Positions 1 through 11,511 of a stretch of 64,000 nt of DNA are shown here, in pieces; the stretch's first letter is position 1, and each line of letters opens with the position of its first letter. The DNA is taken from NCBI GenBank assembly GCA_000310025.1, contig FN649748.1, forward strand, positions 2,500,145-2,564,144, read 5' to 3'. Both the position numbers and the translations under genes were made by a program. The notes under the pieces were generated by a model. That model did no database searches. It saw only the letters and a program-made list of their open reading frames with translations, and had not been told where the DNA came from. This stretch comes from Ectocarpus siliculosus (taxonomy: Eukaryota; Sar; Phaeophyceae; Ectocarpales; Ectocarpaceae).

Positions 1-538
1 ATTACTAGGATAAAGGGTAGGACATAGGCCATAACGACGGTTATGAAGGTGCCACTGTAGTACATACAACCAACAAGGGGCTGAATAGGTATCAGTGCCG
101 CCTCAGGAAAAGAAACCCGAGTTTGCTCAATGGTATTAGGAGAACACGTGGGTCGTGGTGCAAATTCAGCAGTGAAGCAGCGGTGTAAACAAAATCCTGT
201 ACAGCCGAGAGGATATTTGGTCCACGACATGTTGTAAATGTTAATGTTCGGTGTCCCATTGTTTTATAGTGCATCGACGGCTCCGTGGACGTTGAAAAAC
301 AATCACAAGGAACCACCGTATGATGAAAGCCACAGGAGATTATCCAACAAACATTCCAAAGCGAACAAGTGAGTCCACGTGCATAAAGGAACACAACAAA
401 AGCCGACACCCGCGGAGAAAAGACAGGGGAGAAGACGTTGATCAATGAGAGAACAGGCGCATACTCGCACAGGCGCAATAATCCCGACACACAGTAATTC
501 ATGCAACACATACGTGCAGCAAAATATCTCTCATTGAT
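1..538. other. no supported gene
   Basis: I see only short overlapping reading frames with no domain, no convincing splice signals and no repeat. The minus-strand frame across 92-511 has no recognisable motif. Confidence 0.4.
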
Positions 539-883
539 CTACGCGTCAAAATACGCCCGGACGTCAGTCTGACGAGATGGCTTAGATGCATGCGCTTCGA
601 TCATCAACATCCGCGCCCTCTTGAGCAAGAAGCTGGCCTCGTCCAAACCACACCCTGCCGCGTAGTTTTCTAGGGACGCGAAGTGTTGGGAAAGTTCCGT
701 GTAAGGCGGTGGCTCCGCACGCCCGCCTCCGATGTTTCCGCCCTCGTCATCCTCCTCCTCTTCCTCCACCTCGCCGCATATGCCGTGCAGTCTGCCTCCG
801 CATCCTCCTCGGCATTGGTGACCATCGGGGGCTTTAGGTGTGAGGGTGCTGAGATGGCAGAGTTCGCCTGCTGCACATGGCAT
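539..883 (-). pseudogene. Cys-rich C-terminal remnant of a transposase-like protein
   Basis: This is a 114-codon minus-strand frame. Near residues 24-36 it has a compact C-x3-C-x6-H-x2-C cluster (CRGGCGGRLHGICG), followed by an acidic stretch and ending at a stop. I recall similar Cys/His tails at the C-terminus of pogo/DDE_1-type transposases in stramenopiles; that is memory, not a search. The frame carries no catalytic core, so it is at best the 3' end of a transposon ORF. The cluster of TIR-like motifs starting 136 bp away supports a mobile-element origin. It could instead be a small exon of a host zinc-binding protein. Confidence 0.4.
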
Positions 884-1018
884 CGTGCGCCTCTGCTGCT
901 GCTGTTCTCGTGGCCAGTAGGGGTACAGTATACAGTATCCCGCTAGGGGTAGGTTTGTGTACGTTGTGCGGAACTTGTCGACGGGTTTGACCGCGCATTT
1001 AGGCCGTCATGACGTCAG

Positions 1019-1172
1019 ACCCGCACTATAGAGGTTTCTGAGATCGACCAAACCCGCACTATACCGGGGTTCCTCTTATAGTGCGGCACCCGCACTATAG
1101 AGGGGTCTAAGTTGTGCCAAGCGATTTCACCCGCATTATACCGGGCACCCGCACTATATAACCCGCACTATA
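1019..1172. repeat. cluster of TIR-like ACCCGCACTATA motifs
   Basis: The 12-base word acccgcactata, or a one-base variant, occurs six times on the plus strand between about 1019 and 1172. Its inverted form (tatagtgcgg) occurs once near 1077. Several copies continue as gagg. Direct and inverted copies of a word containing TA suggest nested or abutting ends of a TA-targeting (Tc1/mariner/pogo-type) element. Confidence 0.55.
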
Positions 1173-1180
1173 GAGGGACC

Positions 1181-2857
1181 TCGACTGTAGTTGAAGAACG
1201 GAGCACAGACGTTGTCAAGAGAGTGACGCCGTCGGGCCCTCAGTGCGTCTCTCGTCTGTCGTCTCTCGCTTACAGCAGTGGTGCGTACATTTCGTTTGAC
1301 TGAACTTGATAGATTCAAACTTCAGGATTCCGTACGGTGGCCCCGATGGTCTATTCTAATATAAATAGTGGATGACGTCGTAAACCTAGTAAATAGAAGG
1401 TGGCGAGTTTCAGAATATTTTTCAATTTGCCGTGCAAAAGCGAGTATTCGAAAAGTGCGCCTATTGTAGTTCGTGAGTTAGCACACGTTGACTGCACGGT
1501 CGACGAGGGAAGCGGACGGCTGACTCGTTCTCGCAACAAATACAAGTACTAAGGCAAGGCAAGCACCGCAGGAGATTTGGGGCAAAAAAAAAAAAACTCT
1601 TGTGTGACCTTCCTCGTGTGGGGCGCTGGTTGAAACGTCAAACATAGACGCAATACATCACACCGCTATGCACCGGAATGTGTAGACTGGCGTCAGACAG
1701 CAGAAGAGATGGGACGAACACGCACACATAAACACCAGCGACGTCACTCCGCTGGATACCAGCCTGATCTCTTGCCTGCAAACCAGAAGTACAATGACAC
1801 TCGTCCGGGCAACAGGAGCTGCACACAGTTTCCGTCAGTAGCGGTGGTTCGACACCTCATGTCGCCACGTGAATCAGATACACCACGAACCGACATTTTT
1901 ATTTTGGGCCCCGGCACTACTTGGTTCACCGGTGCAGCCGGCAGCCTCTGTGACTCGCTTGCTGACGTAGTTGAAGTTAATATCTCTCACAACCCCGCGG
2001 TCTCACCTAGCAAACCCATTCCGCGAAAATCCGTTTCAGGTTTGTCTCCATTTTGGAATCCTAGGGGGGCCCAACCATTCGTGCGACGCGCATCAGGTTG
2101 AAGGGAAGTCCATAGTGTCTCGAGGAGAGCAACGTGCGTCGGTTCGTCCGGGTCGTAGTTGGTGTGTTGGAGACTTTCAACCTTCTCATGGATTATGTTG
2201 ACGATGTTGAGGACCTGACATTATTGTGGAGGACGGACAACGACAGAAGTATTTAGACTGGGTTCATGTTTGCATCAATTTATCATAGCGCACCCTTCAC
2301 CCGCCAGAGCACGTGGTGCGGCGTGAAGAGAGGGAGGGGTGCGTGAGGAAAGCAAGACAAGGCGGCGATATGGATAGATCCGAGGTCCGAGGCAATGGGC
2401 TGTATTCTTATTCTATCTCTCTGTTGTACACATCCAAGAAAAAGCAAGTAATCAATTTCCAGCCCGGGCAAGCAACACAAGACAACGCCAGATTCGCCTG
2501 GTGGTCGAAAGTGGACCGAAAGTTGCTAGCTGGCTGTCATGGCCAGGGAGGTAGTGGGCCATCCTGGTATCACGTAACCACCTTATTGGGCGCTTATTCG
2601 CCAGCCAACAAGACTGAATCACGTAACCCTTGCGAGTGCGAGTACGAAGAAGTCTGCGCACCAACAAGAACCAGTGACAACGAGGCGGTGGCGGCAGCGG
2701 AGACAAGAGCACATCCCTGGGTTGTACGACATTTAGATACAATTACCCCCACCTGCCGACTTTCACAATCTAAAAGAGCGTCGATGCAAGTCTAGGCAAA
2801 GGCTCACCCGACAGCCGATGCGTGAAATATGCGTCGTCGTTAGGGTGAGGACCTCAC
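1181..2857. other. intergenic, no supported gene
   Basis: Frames up to 160 codons occur, but none has a recognisable domain or plausible composition. There is an A-rich run near 1585-1598. Part of this region may be the downstream intron of the exon at 2858-3172. Confidence 0.35.
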
Positions 2858-3172
2858 CTGCAGACACCATGTCAACCGAGGCTTGTGCTCATCCCCGATC
2901 GCCTTCGCCGCCATGAGTTCGTCACAAGTTGACGTGACATCGAAAGGGGCCTTCCCAAACACGGCTCTCTTCACCCGTTCCATTTCGGAGCTCGAGCTCC
3001 TTGCAATCGATTGTGCAATTGCCTGCACGAGCTCACTAGAGTACCCATCGCTCCGCAGTATTCTGCCGATCTCTGACTGCGCCGTGAGCTTGCGGAGCAG
3101 CCATTTCACGATACGGCGCATCAGCCTCGTGAAAGCACGAACCGCCTTTCTGCCCTTTTTCGCCAACGACAT
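2858..3172 (-). CDS. first exon of an unrecognised small basic protein
   Basis: Reading minus from the ATG at 3172, 105 codons stay open to an excellent donor (ctgcag|gtgagg) at 2858, leaving phase 0. The peptide begins MSLAKKGRKAVRAF, is strongly basic and amphipathic for its first 35 residues, and continues into an Ala/Ser-rich helical segment. An upstream in-frame ATG at 3295 would add 41 residues rich in Arg and Glu, but the internal ATG gives the more protein-like start. I do not recognise the family and could not find the next exon. The basic helical N-terminus could be an organelle presequence or a nucleic-acid-binding segment; neither can be decided here. Confidence 0.4.
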
Positions 3173-3663
3173 GGTCACACACGCTCGCAACACAAACCCG
3201 CGATACCCAGCCCTTGCTACGCTGACACACACCAGATGAGAGCAGATGAGAAGGGGGTTCAGCTCCGTCTCGCTCGCTCTCTCTCTCTCCCCCACTCACT
3301 CCCGGTGACGGACCTCAACGCAATAGTGGAACCCGCCCAGCACACGACTGCTTTGCTGGGCGGCATCACATCAACAGGTAGCTGGTTCTACCATGTCTCC
3401 CACGCCTCGGTTTTGTATACCACGGAGCCTCTCGAATCCAATATGCGAAAGATCCAAATATCCTTTTAGGAAAAATAATGCAAAGATCCTCAGCAACGTC
3501 GCACGCAAACACCACACCTTGCGTATCATGATGCACCCAGACGCGCGCCATACAGATTTACCGATGCAGAGAGAGCATCAGTCCCGGAAATCGCAGATAC
3601 AAAACCTTCGGAGGGCAATGCTGGGGAAAGTGAGTCATACAACTGTAGCAGTGCTGCATGTTA

Positions 3664-3884
3664 TACCGTATATGACACAAGATAACACACCCCCTGGCCC
3701 GATTTTCAAAGCTTGATTATTCGATGATGAAGAGGATACATAAACGAAATGATACATTTTCGAAAAGATCTCAACGAGACGGTTCCAACGCCGCCGTTTT
3801 CGGCGCTGTGAGTCTTCCCGCTGTTGAGAAATCGAGCTTTGAAAAACGGTCAAGGGGGTGTGTTATCTTGTGTCATATACGGTA
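3664..3884. mobile_element. MITE with 32-bp terminal inverted repeats
   Basis: The ends 3664-3695 and 3853-3884 are inverted copies of each other with no mismatch that I can see (outer end taccgtatatgacacaag). The inverted pairing continues imperfectly inward through ttttcaaagct, giving a stem of more than 50 bp. The whole unit is 221 bp, has no coding capacity, and both outermost dinucleotides are TA. The structure fits a Tc1/mariner-type MITE with a TA target duplication, i.e. a non-autonomous DNA transposon mobilised by a transposase encoded elsewhere. Confidence 0.8.
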
Positions 3885-4391
3885 ATCGTCAATCTCTTTA
3901 GTAGGCACTGCTGTATGCATATTATATGTACATACGCGTGTACCATCCCTACTGCAGAAATGTGAACATACTCCAAACTTTCGAGTCGGAGCAATATATA
4001 TGCAATCAGCAGATGGACACCACGTCTGGTCGAGATGGCTGTGTGTGAGCTTGAACCTTGTGCGACGACAGCTGGCGACTTCGTATCCTGGATCATCAGC
4101 AACTTCACGTGCATACTGCAAACAGCAGAGAGATGCACATCTATACTGCTGTAGTCTATCAATCTAAGTAGGGAAATTCTCGTAGTTGTTCTCTTGGGAG
4201 GCGCCATCAACCACGTTACAACCCACAACAGTCAGATTATACTTTGGGACGACAGCATAACTTTCTCTGTAGTTTTTACCCGCCGTACAATAGACTATTT
4301 ACCCTCTCACCCCACTTCCGGTTGGCAAGTACGTAGATCGGTCGTCACATGAAGAAGTAGCCATCCCTCTGCGCTGCACACACCTTCAGTT
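3885..4391. other. intergenic / upstream of coiled-coil gene
   Basis: No domain or repeat was recognised. It may contain the promoter or a 5' exon of the gene at 4392-6083. Confidence 0.35.
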
Positions 4392-6083
4392 TTGGGGCGA
4401 GAAGTCCAATCATCCCACTCAAGAGCAAATCCTTTCGACAGCACGGCCTTCACGACCGGAGAACCGTCGTTTAGCAGGCCAGCATCCTTTCCGACGTCCG
4501 ACAAATGGACTAAGAAAACTACCAGGAATTCATTTTTTTTTTCCCGCAACACAATGCCTTTGAAACAGAGTCGACCCAAGGACCATGAATATATGTCACT
4601 ACCAGCAGCGGTTGCCGGGTTGTGTACTCGAGAGGAAAGGCGGCGGCTGCTTTTGACAAGAAGACGGGAAGAAAAACAACAAGAAGCCCGCATCAGGGAG
4701 GATCGCGAGGTGGCAGCAATTGCCAAGACTCTGCAAGTCGCGAAAGACAGGGAGAATGCTCGACGGAAGCTATTAGAGTCTCGGGTCAGAGCGAAGAAGG
4801 TTGCTCAGAACAAGATGGCTATTGCCGACCGGCAGAACGTTAGAGCAATTATGCGCTACACAGGCTGGAAGCCGTGGGCGAAGATACTCGAAATCGTTCA
4901 GCTCCAGACGATTAAAGCCCACCGTCATTACGCCTACTGTGCTATGCACCGCATGTGGACCCAGTGGATGAATCATACAGCCAATTTGAGGGCGGAAAGG
5001 ACCAAGTCCAAGAAAGAACAGGTACTAACGAATATGGAGTTCCTGCCGCGCTCGCTTCGGGCACACTGTGCTAAGCATGCGTTGTGAGATCTGTCGGAAC
5101 GCATCCACGTGTCCCTCTCACGTCTGGTAACATTTGTTCCAGGGTATGCTACGTCTGTTACGGTTTGACGCGCCCCCGTGCCCACACTGAGCATCATCGC
5201 TGCTGTCGAAGATCTAAAATCTTGCGTCACGTTTGCTACATTAACCTCGCTTTTCCACTTCAGACGGCATGAGAACAGGGCCGGTTGTGCTCAGCTTCAT
5301 TTGAAACATAATACCATATGAAACGAATACATCAAAGCAGGATACTCCGGTGTTATTTGACACCACAGTAGTTGAACAACCTCCTAGAATAAAGAAGCGA
5401 CACTTGCTGATGCTCTCCCAAGTCTCGTTCGTGAAGCACGGAAGAGATATGTTGTACGTGCACTCTTTACAAAGCCTTTGCAAGAACCATGTACCGAGTG
5501 TGCCAAAGAAAATCCACCCAGTATTCTAGAAACACTATATCGCTCGCCGCGCTGGCCTGCAGCACCCCGCCTCCGCACGACTGATCCATAGACACTGCCA
5601 CTACCACAATACACCAGCTGCATACGCCGATACAGGCGCTACTCGGCGGCAGATTGCTGCAGAAAACGTTCTTCGCTCTGTCAACGCCCCTTCTACACGT
5701 ACATCTCTTTCCCTCGTTAACAGATCGAAAGACTCGTGAAGAAACTGGAGACCTATTTCCTCACGAAAAATGCCTGGACGTACTGGAGCTACCACGACAA
5801 CTGCCTAAAGCAGTGCAGCTCCAGGGTCCGCATGATAGCACATCATTCCGCATGGTCCAAGCACTATGGCAAGTGGGTCGACGCTTGGACGAGTCGAGCA
5901 TCTCACCGTGCCATCGTTGAGCAGAATGCAAGCACCATAGGACACCGTGCCAGAAAATTAAGGTTCTTCCGGGAATGGAAAGCTGCTCTGGACGATGAAC
6001 GGGAATACAACCTCTTGGCCGAAGAGCGGCGTCAGATCAGGCAACAAGTCGACAAGTGGCTCACGCCGATGGACTCTTTGTGA
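4392..6083 (+). CDS. SFI1/CCDC191-like Trp-repeat coiled-coil protein (2 exons seen)
   Basis: Exon 1 runs to 5021 and ends in phase 0 at caacag-type donor sequence g|gtacta. Exon 2 is 5724-6083, after ttaacag, also phase 0, and ends with TGA. The 702-bp intron is removed without breaking the frame. The protein has a long charged helix rich in Arg, Glu and Lys (about residues 75-145). It then has repeated helical units with spaced aromatics: GWKPWAKIL, MHRMWTQWMNH, KNAWTYWSYH, HYGKWVDAWTS, FFREWKAAL. This W-x(n)-W pattern is typical of SFI1/CCDC191-type proteins of centrioles and cilia, so a basal-body or cytoskeletal role is inferred. The start is uncertain. ATG 4392 opens the frame, but the residues before ATG 4554 look less coding, and a poly-T tract at about 4530 could precede a splice acceptor, so more 5' exons are possible. 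Confidence 0.65.
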
Positions 6084-6352
6084 ACTAGGTATCCCAATCG
6101 TACCATTCGAAAGTGAAGGTTATTTCCGAACACCACGGATCACCTGGTAACTCAGATGAGATTCACTGCGAATGTCACGGCACCTCCTACGTTGCTGAGG
6201 GACAACTTTTCCGGCGAGGTCTTCAAACAGCGACAGGATTGGAAAGCCATTGCTGCCAGGCCGCTCTTGTGCATGCTCACTCGCGGAACAATGAAAATGC
6301 TCCCGTGCTGTGTCTTGTCGCCATCGTTTCACCGACGACAAAAAAAATATCG

Positions 6353-7328
6353 TCACCGCGTGCTTCCAGACAAGGACACCAACTTGGACAGAACGTCATC
6401 GGCACCCACGGAGTCGTTGAAGAAATTGCTGATATCATCCACCGAGTCATTAAACTGCTCCACGGCCTCAATGTGGCTCCTGCTTCCGACGGAACCCTCG
6501 GATCTTTCATCCCTCTTGGCGCTGTCACTTCTCGGCATGAGTTTGGTGCTAAGGAACATAGGGACTGTCGGACATGGGCAAGAGAATCAAGTGCGCAGAA
6601 TGAAAGCCAGTTTCAGAAACCGCATGGTAACATAAAGACGCGTACGAGGACCATACCGTAAGTGCACGCAAACCGCGTGGTTTGAGAGCGAACTTTGTGC
6701 TCCCATGCTACTAATGTTGGCCGAAACAACCAGGCAAGCAACCGCAACATCAATTCTCAACTACCTTAAGGCAATGCCGTAGGTTTCGTACGTTCGGCCC
6801 AGACATTTTTTCCGCCAGGAAACATCTCCCCCGGGGACAAAGACGCAGGGTTGAGTTGTATGTTTGGCAACATACCCCCCGAATATTTCAACAATTCACC
6901 GCTTTCCCGGCAATTTAGGAGGGATAATTCACGGGACAGGCATATTTCAAAGCATCTCCAAGACTGTGTCGGCCAAAAATCACAAGAGGTTGCAACCCCC
7001 CAATGACTGCGTTGAGTTCGGGAACATATTGCAACACAAAAGCGGTCCTGGGCTATTGCCATTCGCTCGCGCGGTTTCAAGAAAAGTTATCCCGTGCCTC
7101 AGACCACAGTCGCATACCTCTGTTAGTATCCAGGTCTGCACGGCAATGGGGCGAGGTTCTGACGCAGTTTCATACAGGTTCTTGACAAATCTGAAGTACT
7201 CACTGTCGCCAGGCTTGGCCGTTGCTCGCAAAGGCTGGTAGGCAAAAAAGTTGAGCACCGGATCGACCTCTTCGGCAAGCTCCACCACCTGATTTGCCGC
7301 CACGTCAAAGCTGCTTAAAATCGATGGC
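6353..7328 (-). CDS. unrecognised gene, two C-terminal exons
   Basis: Two minus-strand segments look coding. One is 7328-7118, after ccttgcag and ending at acagag|gtatgcg; it encodes an acidic helical stretch with VVELAEEVDPVLNFFAYQPL and NLYETASEPRPIAVQTW. The other is the terminal 6548-6353, after ttccttag; it encodes EAVEQFNDSVDDISNFFND and ends DDVLSKLVSLSGSTR-stop. Their phases do not join directly (0 against 2), so at least one exon between 6549 and 7117 is missing from my model. Upstream exons are not identified. I do not recognise the family. Both segments are helical and acidic, without membrane segments. Confidence 0.45.
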
Positions 7329-7885
7329 CTGCAAGGTAGTGGGATCGCCGACCACAAGGCAAGGAAAGAAAGAGACGGCCACATGTTTGCATGCGATACA
7401 TGAGTAGAGACGGTTGACAGAGACATTATAGAGCGTCAAGTAGTGGCGGTAAACCAGTCGTGCGGTGCGTGTTTCCTCACAGTTACACGCATACGAGGCA
7501 ATGCACTCGTGGCAGCACTCAGCAGCGTTGTAACATGTGCTTCATGAAAATCAATGGAGAATGTTTCCATGGTCTGTGCGTGGGATCACGGGATTACTTG
7601 AGTAAATTATCAACATGGACAAAGATAAGCAGGTTACCGGCGAGGAATCCTACTCCGAACGCTAGGTCCCGCGATAGTTTGCGCACACAAAACTTTGTGC
7701 ATGATTGAGGCGGAACCACTTCATTCACCCTGAATTGGCAAAGCTCATGTCAAAGCACAGAACACATCTTAGATACGCCGGCAGAGTCTACGCTCCATAC
7801 CTCGGATTTGTTTTTTTCAACCGGTTAGAACAAGAGCCAAACACGATTCGCATGAACAATCAACAAATTACTGAGATCCGGCGCA

Positions 7886-9086
7886 AGTTGAAAGGGTGCA
7901 CATGGTGAGTTTTTTCTGTACAAACGGCCTTTTGTTGTGCACAATGCGACTCACATGGGTTCAACGCTTGAGCCTGGTCAACCACATGAAACAGAATCTG
8001 GTGTGGGAGAGGCACGCACCACAAGGCCGACATCTGATGCGACGCAAGAAACCAACTATCTGCTACCTATGGATTGGAAAACATAACAAGACGGTGAGCT
8101 TACCACTTCGGGTCGCCATTTGTAAGCCGCTCGCCCCTAAGCAACTCGCCTTTCAGGTATTCGGAAGTGGTTTTCCGAATTGCAGCGGCCTTTGATCGCA
8201 CATGTGTGACTGCTGCATTGCAATGCTCCTGGATAGTCACATCGGCAAGAGGTGGGCGGATGGGGTCACGGCCCTTCGATCACATGACATGAAACGGGTA
8301 AAGGGATCTGGCCAGCCTCTGGTTTAGCTCCGAGAAGAAGACTGTATTAATTCGAGCAGTAGTGTTGAGGCCAATAGCAATCGACGCATGCCTGCCGCGA
8401 GCAAAAGTTGGCAGAAAAATTTCAAGGCCCAAGAAGGGCACTTCCTCCGGGAAAAAACGGGCGCATCCTGTCGACTCGGTGTCAGATGGTGGCGACGCGG
8501 CTCGTGCTGGAACGAACACCAACTGCTGTGAGAAGGCCACGTAGGGTTTCGCACCGCTCAGGAGTGGCAGGTGTGTCGGAGGGCTTAGTGTATGGTACAT
8601 TACAACCGAAGAACGATTTTCCCAAAGCGTCCGTCGCAGATTATCCGAGAATGACATTCTCGTGCGAGCGGTCCAATCTCAAGCAAATTTAGCGTGATGT
8701 ATCCAATTGGCCGCATGTGATTTGACACGCTCCCGTCCGGCTGCTGGTGTTCCACGCCAAACTTTAAGCTGCACCAATAATTCGTTGGTCACGGCGCTAA
8801 TGTTCCTCTGACTAAATGAAGTTAGGGGTCTGTGGCGGGAATGCAACAGGGTAACATCGGTTTGGTTTGGATACAGACTATTGCTGAGCACATGCGGAAG
8901 CGTACAGATTTTGTCTCCGAGACAACTGCCTTCCCCCACCCGATCCAACGAAGTATGATGCCGACGAAGCACTGCATATGGCTTGTCTATACCTTGATGG
9001 TTGAGCCTGAGTTCTCCTGCGGACACGCTGCTTAGGTTGGGACACTGTAAAACTTGAAAATCGCAATCGAGAGGTGGAAGGCGCAT
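7886..9086 (-). pseudogene. single-frame coding sequence interrupted by four stops
   Basis: One minus-strand frame reads as plausible protein for about 1.2 kb without introns, from ATG 9086 to a stop near 7886. Four internal stops break it: at 8679-8681, about 8280-8282 (TGA), about 8100-8102 (TAA) and about 8067-8069 (TAG). Protein-like stretches include FPEEVPFLGLEIFLPTFA, ARINTVFFSELNQRLAR, PIRPPLADVTIQEHCNAA and KTTSEYLKGELLRGERL. No frameshift is needed to pass from one to the next. The 37-nt stretch between the TAA and the TAG begins gtaag and ends ag, but it is too short to be a convincing intron. I do not recognise the family. A decayed intronless gene or retrocopy is the simplest reading. 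Several small introns, or sequence error, are alternatives. Confidence 0.4.
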
Positions 9087-9205
9087 GGTCTACAGAGTAG
9101 TCGTGATCCGACACAACCTTTCTTGAATCAAAACCGCGAAGGTGCTGCAGGAGACACGCGGAGAAAAACAATCTGCATTCACCTCCTCTTGTGTTACCCC
9201 TGGCT

Positions 9206-9486
9206 GGTGCGTCGAACATGTACCGAAAACTGAAAGGTGCAGATCGCATTATCCAGCAGGTTTACTGCAGGACTATTTACTTCTGCTGTACAGCAGTACT
9301 GCTGTACCACAGCAGTTTTCTTCAGTCTCATCTAAATATTTGGGGCGCCAGTCTACATTTCGGTATATGTTTGACGCACCCGGTCCAACAGCAGCTGCTG
9401 TACTAGTCTACAGTTTTCTTTAGTCTCATCGAAATATTTGGGGCGCCAGTCTACATTTCGGTGTATGTTTGACGCACCCGGGTCCA
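9206..9486. repeat. 98-bp tandem duplication with an inverted end copy
   Basis: A segment beginning cagttttctt occurs at 9313 and again at 9411 (period 98 bp, a few differences). Each copy ends in tttcggt-atgtttgacgcacc (9358-9380 and 9456-9478). The inverted form of that 23-bp end lies at 9206-9228, so the block resembles a small TIR element whose right half has duplicated. No coding capacity. Confidence 0.55.
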
Positions 9487-11140
9487 CACGTCAATACAGG
9501 ATGAATCCTCCACCTTCACTTGTGGTGCTTATTACCTCCAATGTTTGTGTCTAACGCGAGAAGGTATTTACTGCTGAAGCAGTCTCCACACTTACTCGTT
9601 GTTGCAGTTGATTGACGGTGCGGGTAAACTACTGCCGTAGAGACAGCTCCACCGCTGGTCAGAAGAAGGACCAGCCGCAGCTGCATTGCGTGCGCGCCCC
9701 ATTCGCCGTTTTGTCACTTCCACCCGGCTATCGGGTATTCTAAATGCTGTGCGGTCGAGGTCGCAACCGCGTACAACAAAGCGTTACACCGAGAAGGCCT
9801 TGGCTGTCAACAGCTACAGCAGGGTAGTATGCGCAGAACTTTGCCTTGTCCAGATACCCTGGTGTCTGTGTGGTACAGTTTGCTCTTTCACTTTCTCTGT
9901 CTCTTACCATGAGTATTGGTGCTTACGAAGGGCGGGAAGACAGGGAGGAAGATAGATCACCAGAACCCGTATCACACTGACCGCGGGCTGCTGCGCTGCC
10001 AGCCCACTTGTAGCCACCTCCAATCCTCCAAGTTGACAACTGCCAAGTGCACTGCGGGGCTTCGCAGAAAAAATAATTTCCGATGGGGGCTCCGCGAGAC
10101 ACCTCAATGGGCTTTTCTTCGTGCCTAAAGAAGCGGGCAGGGAACCACCACACCGTTTCCCGTTTCGTTTCTCTGTTGTCGACTCACAAATCAACACAAG
10201 GTTTGACAAGGTCAAAAGTTAAAGTTCCCCACGAGGGAGGAGGGGGCGTGGACAAGTGTTACTGTGTCGTAGCGAGGAGGAGGTCGAGGCACACGTGATA
10301 TATATGACTGAAGCAAGGGATGCTAGCAGTACTCAACCCAACGCAGATGATACGTCTCATGCAAAAGATCGAAGTGACATCAAGGGCACGGAACAGGTAC
10401 CACCGAAGTCTACATGTAGAAGTTACCCAGAGTTGCCAGAGTTTCGAGGTCCTGGTGTACAAAGAATGTGCCAGGTACAACAGTACATGTATTAGTAGGA
10501 TCCTGATCTACAACCTCCTTCTGTAATAGCACAGATATAATACACGATCGACTGGAATCCTACTGTCTGTCTGTGTAGAAGTATTATTGAAGCGCGCGTG
10601 TCGAAATCTTAAAGAGCAGTATTCTACAGATACTACAGACAGTACATTTTCCTACCCACGTAAAGACTTCCAACACATCCCCTTCGACTGCTGTGGTATT
10701 ATCTCGAACGGATAGTCTTTCATTGATGAGTAGTCTAATTACATACCCAACAAATATTTTTTAAGACTACTACCATCTGTACTTCATACACTACTACTGC
10801 TGTGATGGTAGTTGGTAACATGCGTGTACCGACTTGTGTGGTTTCTTCTGCGTCCGTTGCTCCATCCGGTCCGCGCGTCAACGCTCCAGCGCGGCATCCG
10901 GTGTTGGTCCCTTGCTTACGAATTGCGACGACACCATATTTTCGATGGCAGACTACAACACATACCGTTATCGGGGGATACATAAATCTGTACGCGGGTG
11001 ACGTAAGGTACCCCGGGAATGGGGGGGGGGGGGGGGTTCTCTTGTGTTTTGCATGATGCGTTAGCGGTTAGACCATTGACCAAGCGTCCTCGAGAGGACG
11101 GAGCATTGTTCCCACAGGACTGATCACCGATGGTCAATCG
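9487..11140. other. intergenic, left flank of retrotransposon
   Basis: No gene is supported. Contains a 16-base G run at 11021-11036 and scattered ctactgcag/actgctgt words that recur elsewhere in the window. The target-site copy ttcct ends at 11145. Confidence 0.35.
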
Positions 11141-11145
11141 TTCCT

Positions 11146-11511
11146 TGTTGATTGGCCCCAAGCCGAGTGCTGCTGGATGAGCACGGCTGTCCCGTTTTGA
11201 CAATGTGAAGAGATGGTAAAGTCGTTTTATTGGTCGTCCTCGTAGACACAAGCAACGGAAGAGAGTGGGCACTCAGGTGCATCACAAACACCGAGGCACG
11301 CGAGCAACAGTCGCAAGACGCATTCGGAACTCGGAATACATGACAGCAAGGAATGCGCGACAACTTGCCAAAGATCCTACTACCGGAGATACCCCGAAGA
11401 TCCAAATGACCGATGGACGGTCACGCACTTGCGCACCTGCATAGCTCAAAACCACACATGAGTACTACCGCAGTAGCCTTCGTAAGGATGGCATAATCCA
11501 CCTCACGAACA
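11146..11511 (-). repeat. outer LTR, 3' copy for the minus-strand element
   Basis: 366 bp, from tgttgattggcc to cctcacgaaca, apparently identical to 19809-20174. It is preceded by ttcct (11141-11145). A 93-codon frame inside it is present in both LTRs and is not considered a gene. Confidence 0.88.

Noticed and set aside
8040-8110. 37-nt intron joining two parts of the 7.9-9.1 kb frame
   Set aside because: Too short for a convincing intron next to others of about 70 bp to 2.6 kb here; kept as an alternative in the pseudogene entry.
8278-8284. In-frame TGA read as selenocysteine
   Set aside because: No recognised selenoprotein family, and TAA and TAG stops follow in the same frame.
11124-11405. 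93-codon LTR frame, also present at 19787-20068
   Set aside because: Its presence in both LTRs is explained by LTR identity; no start context or homology.
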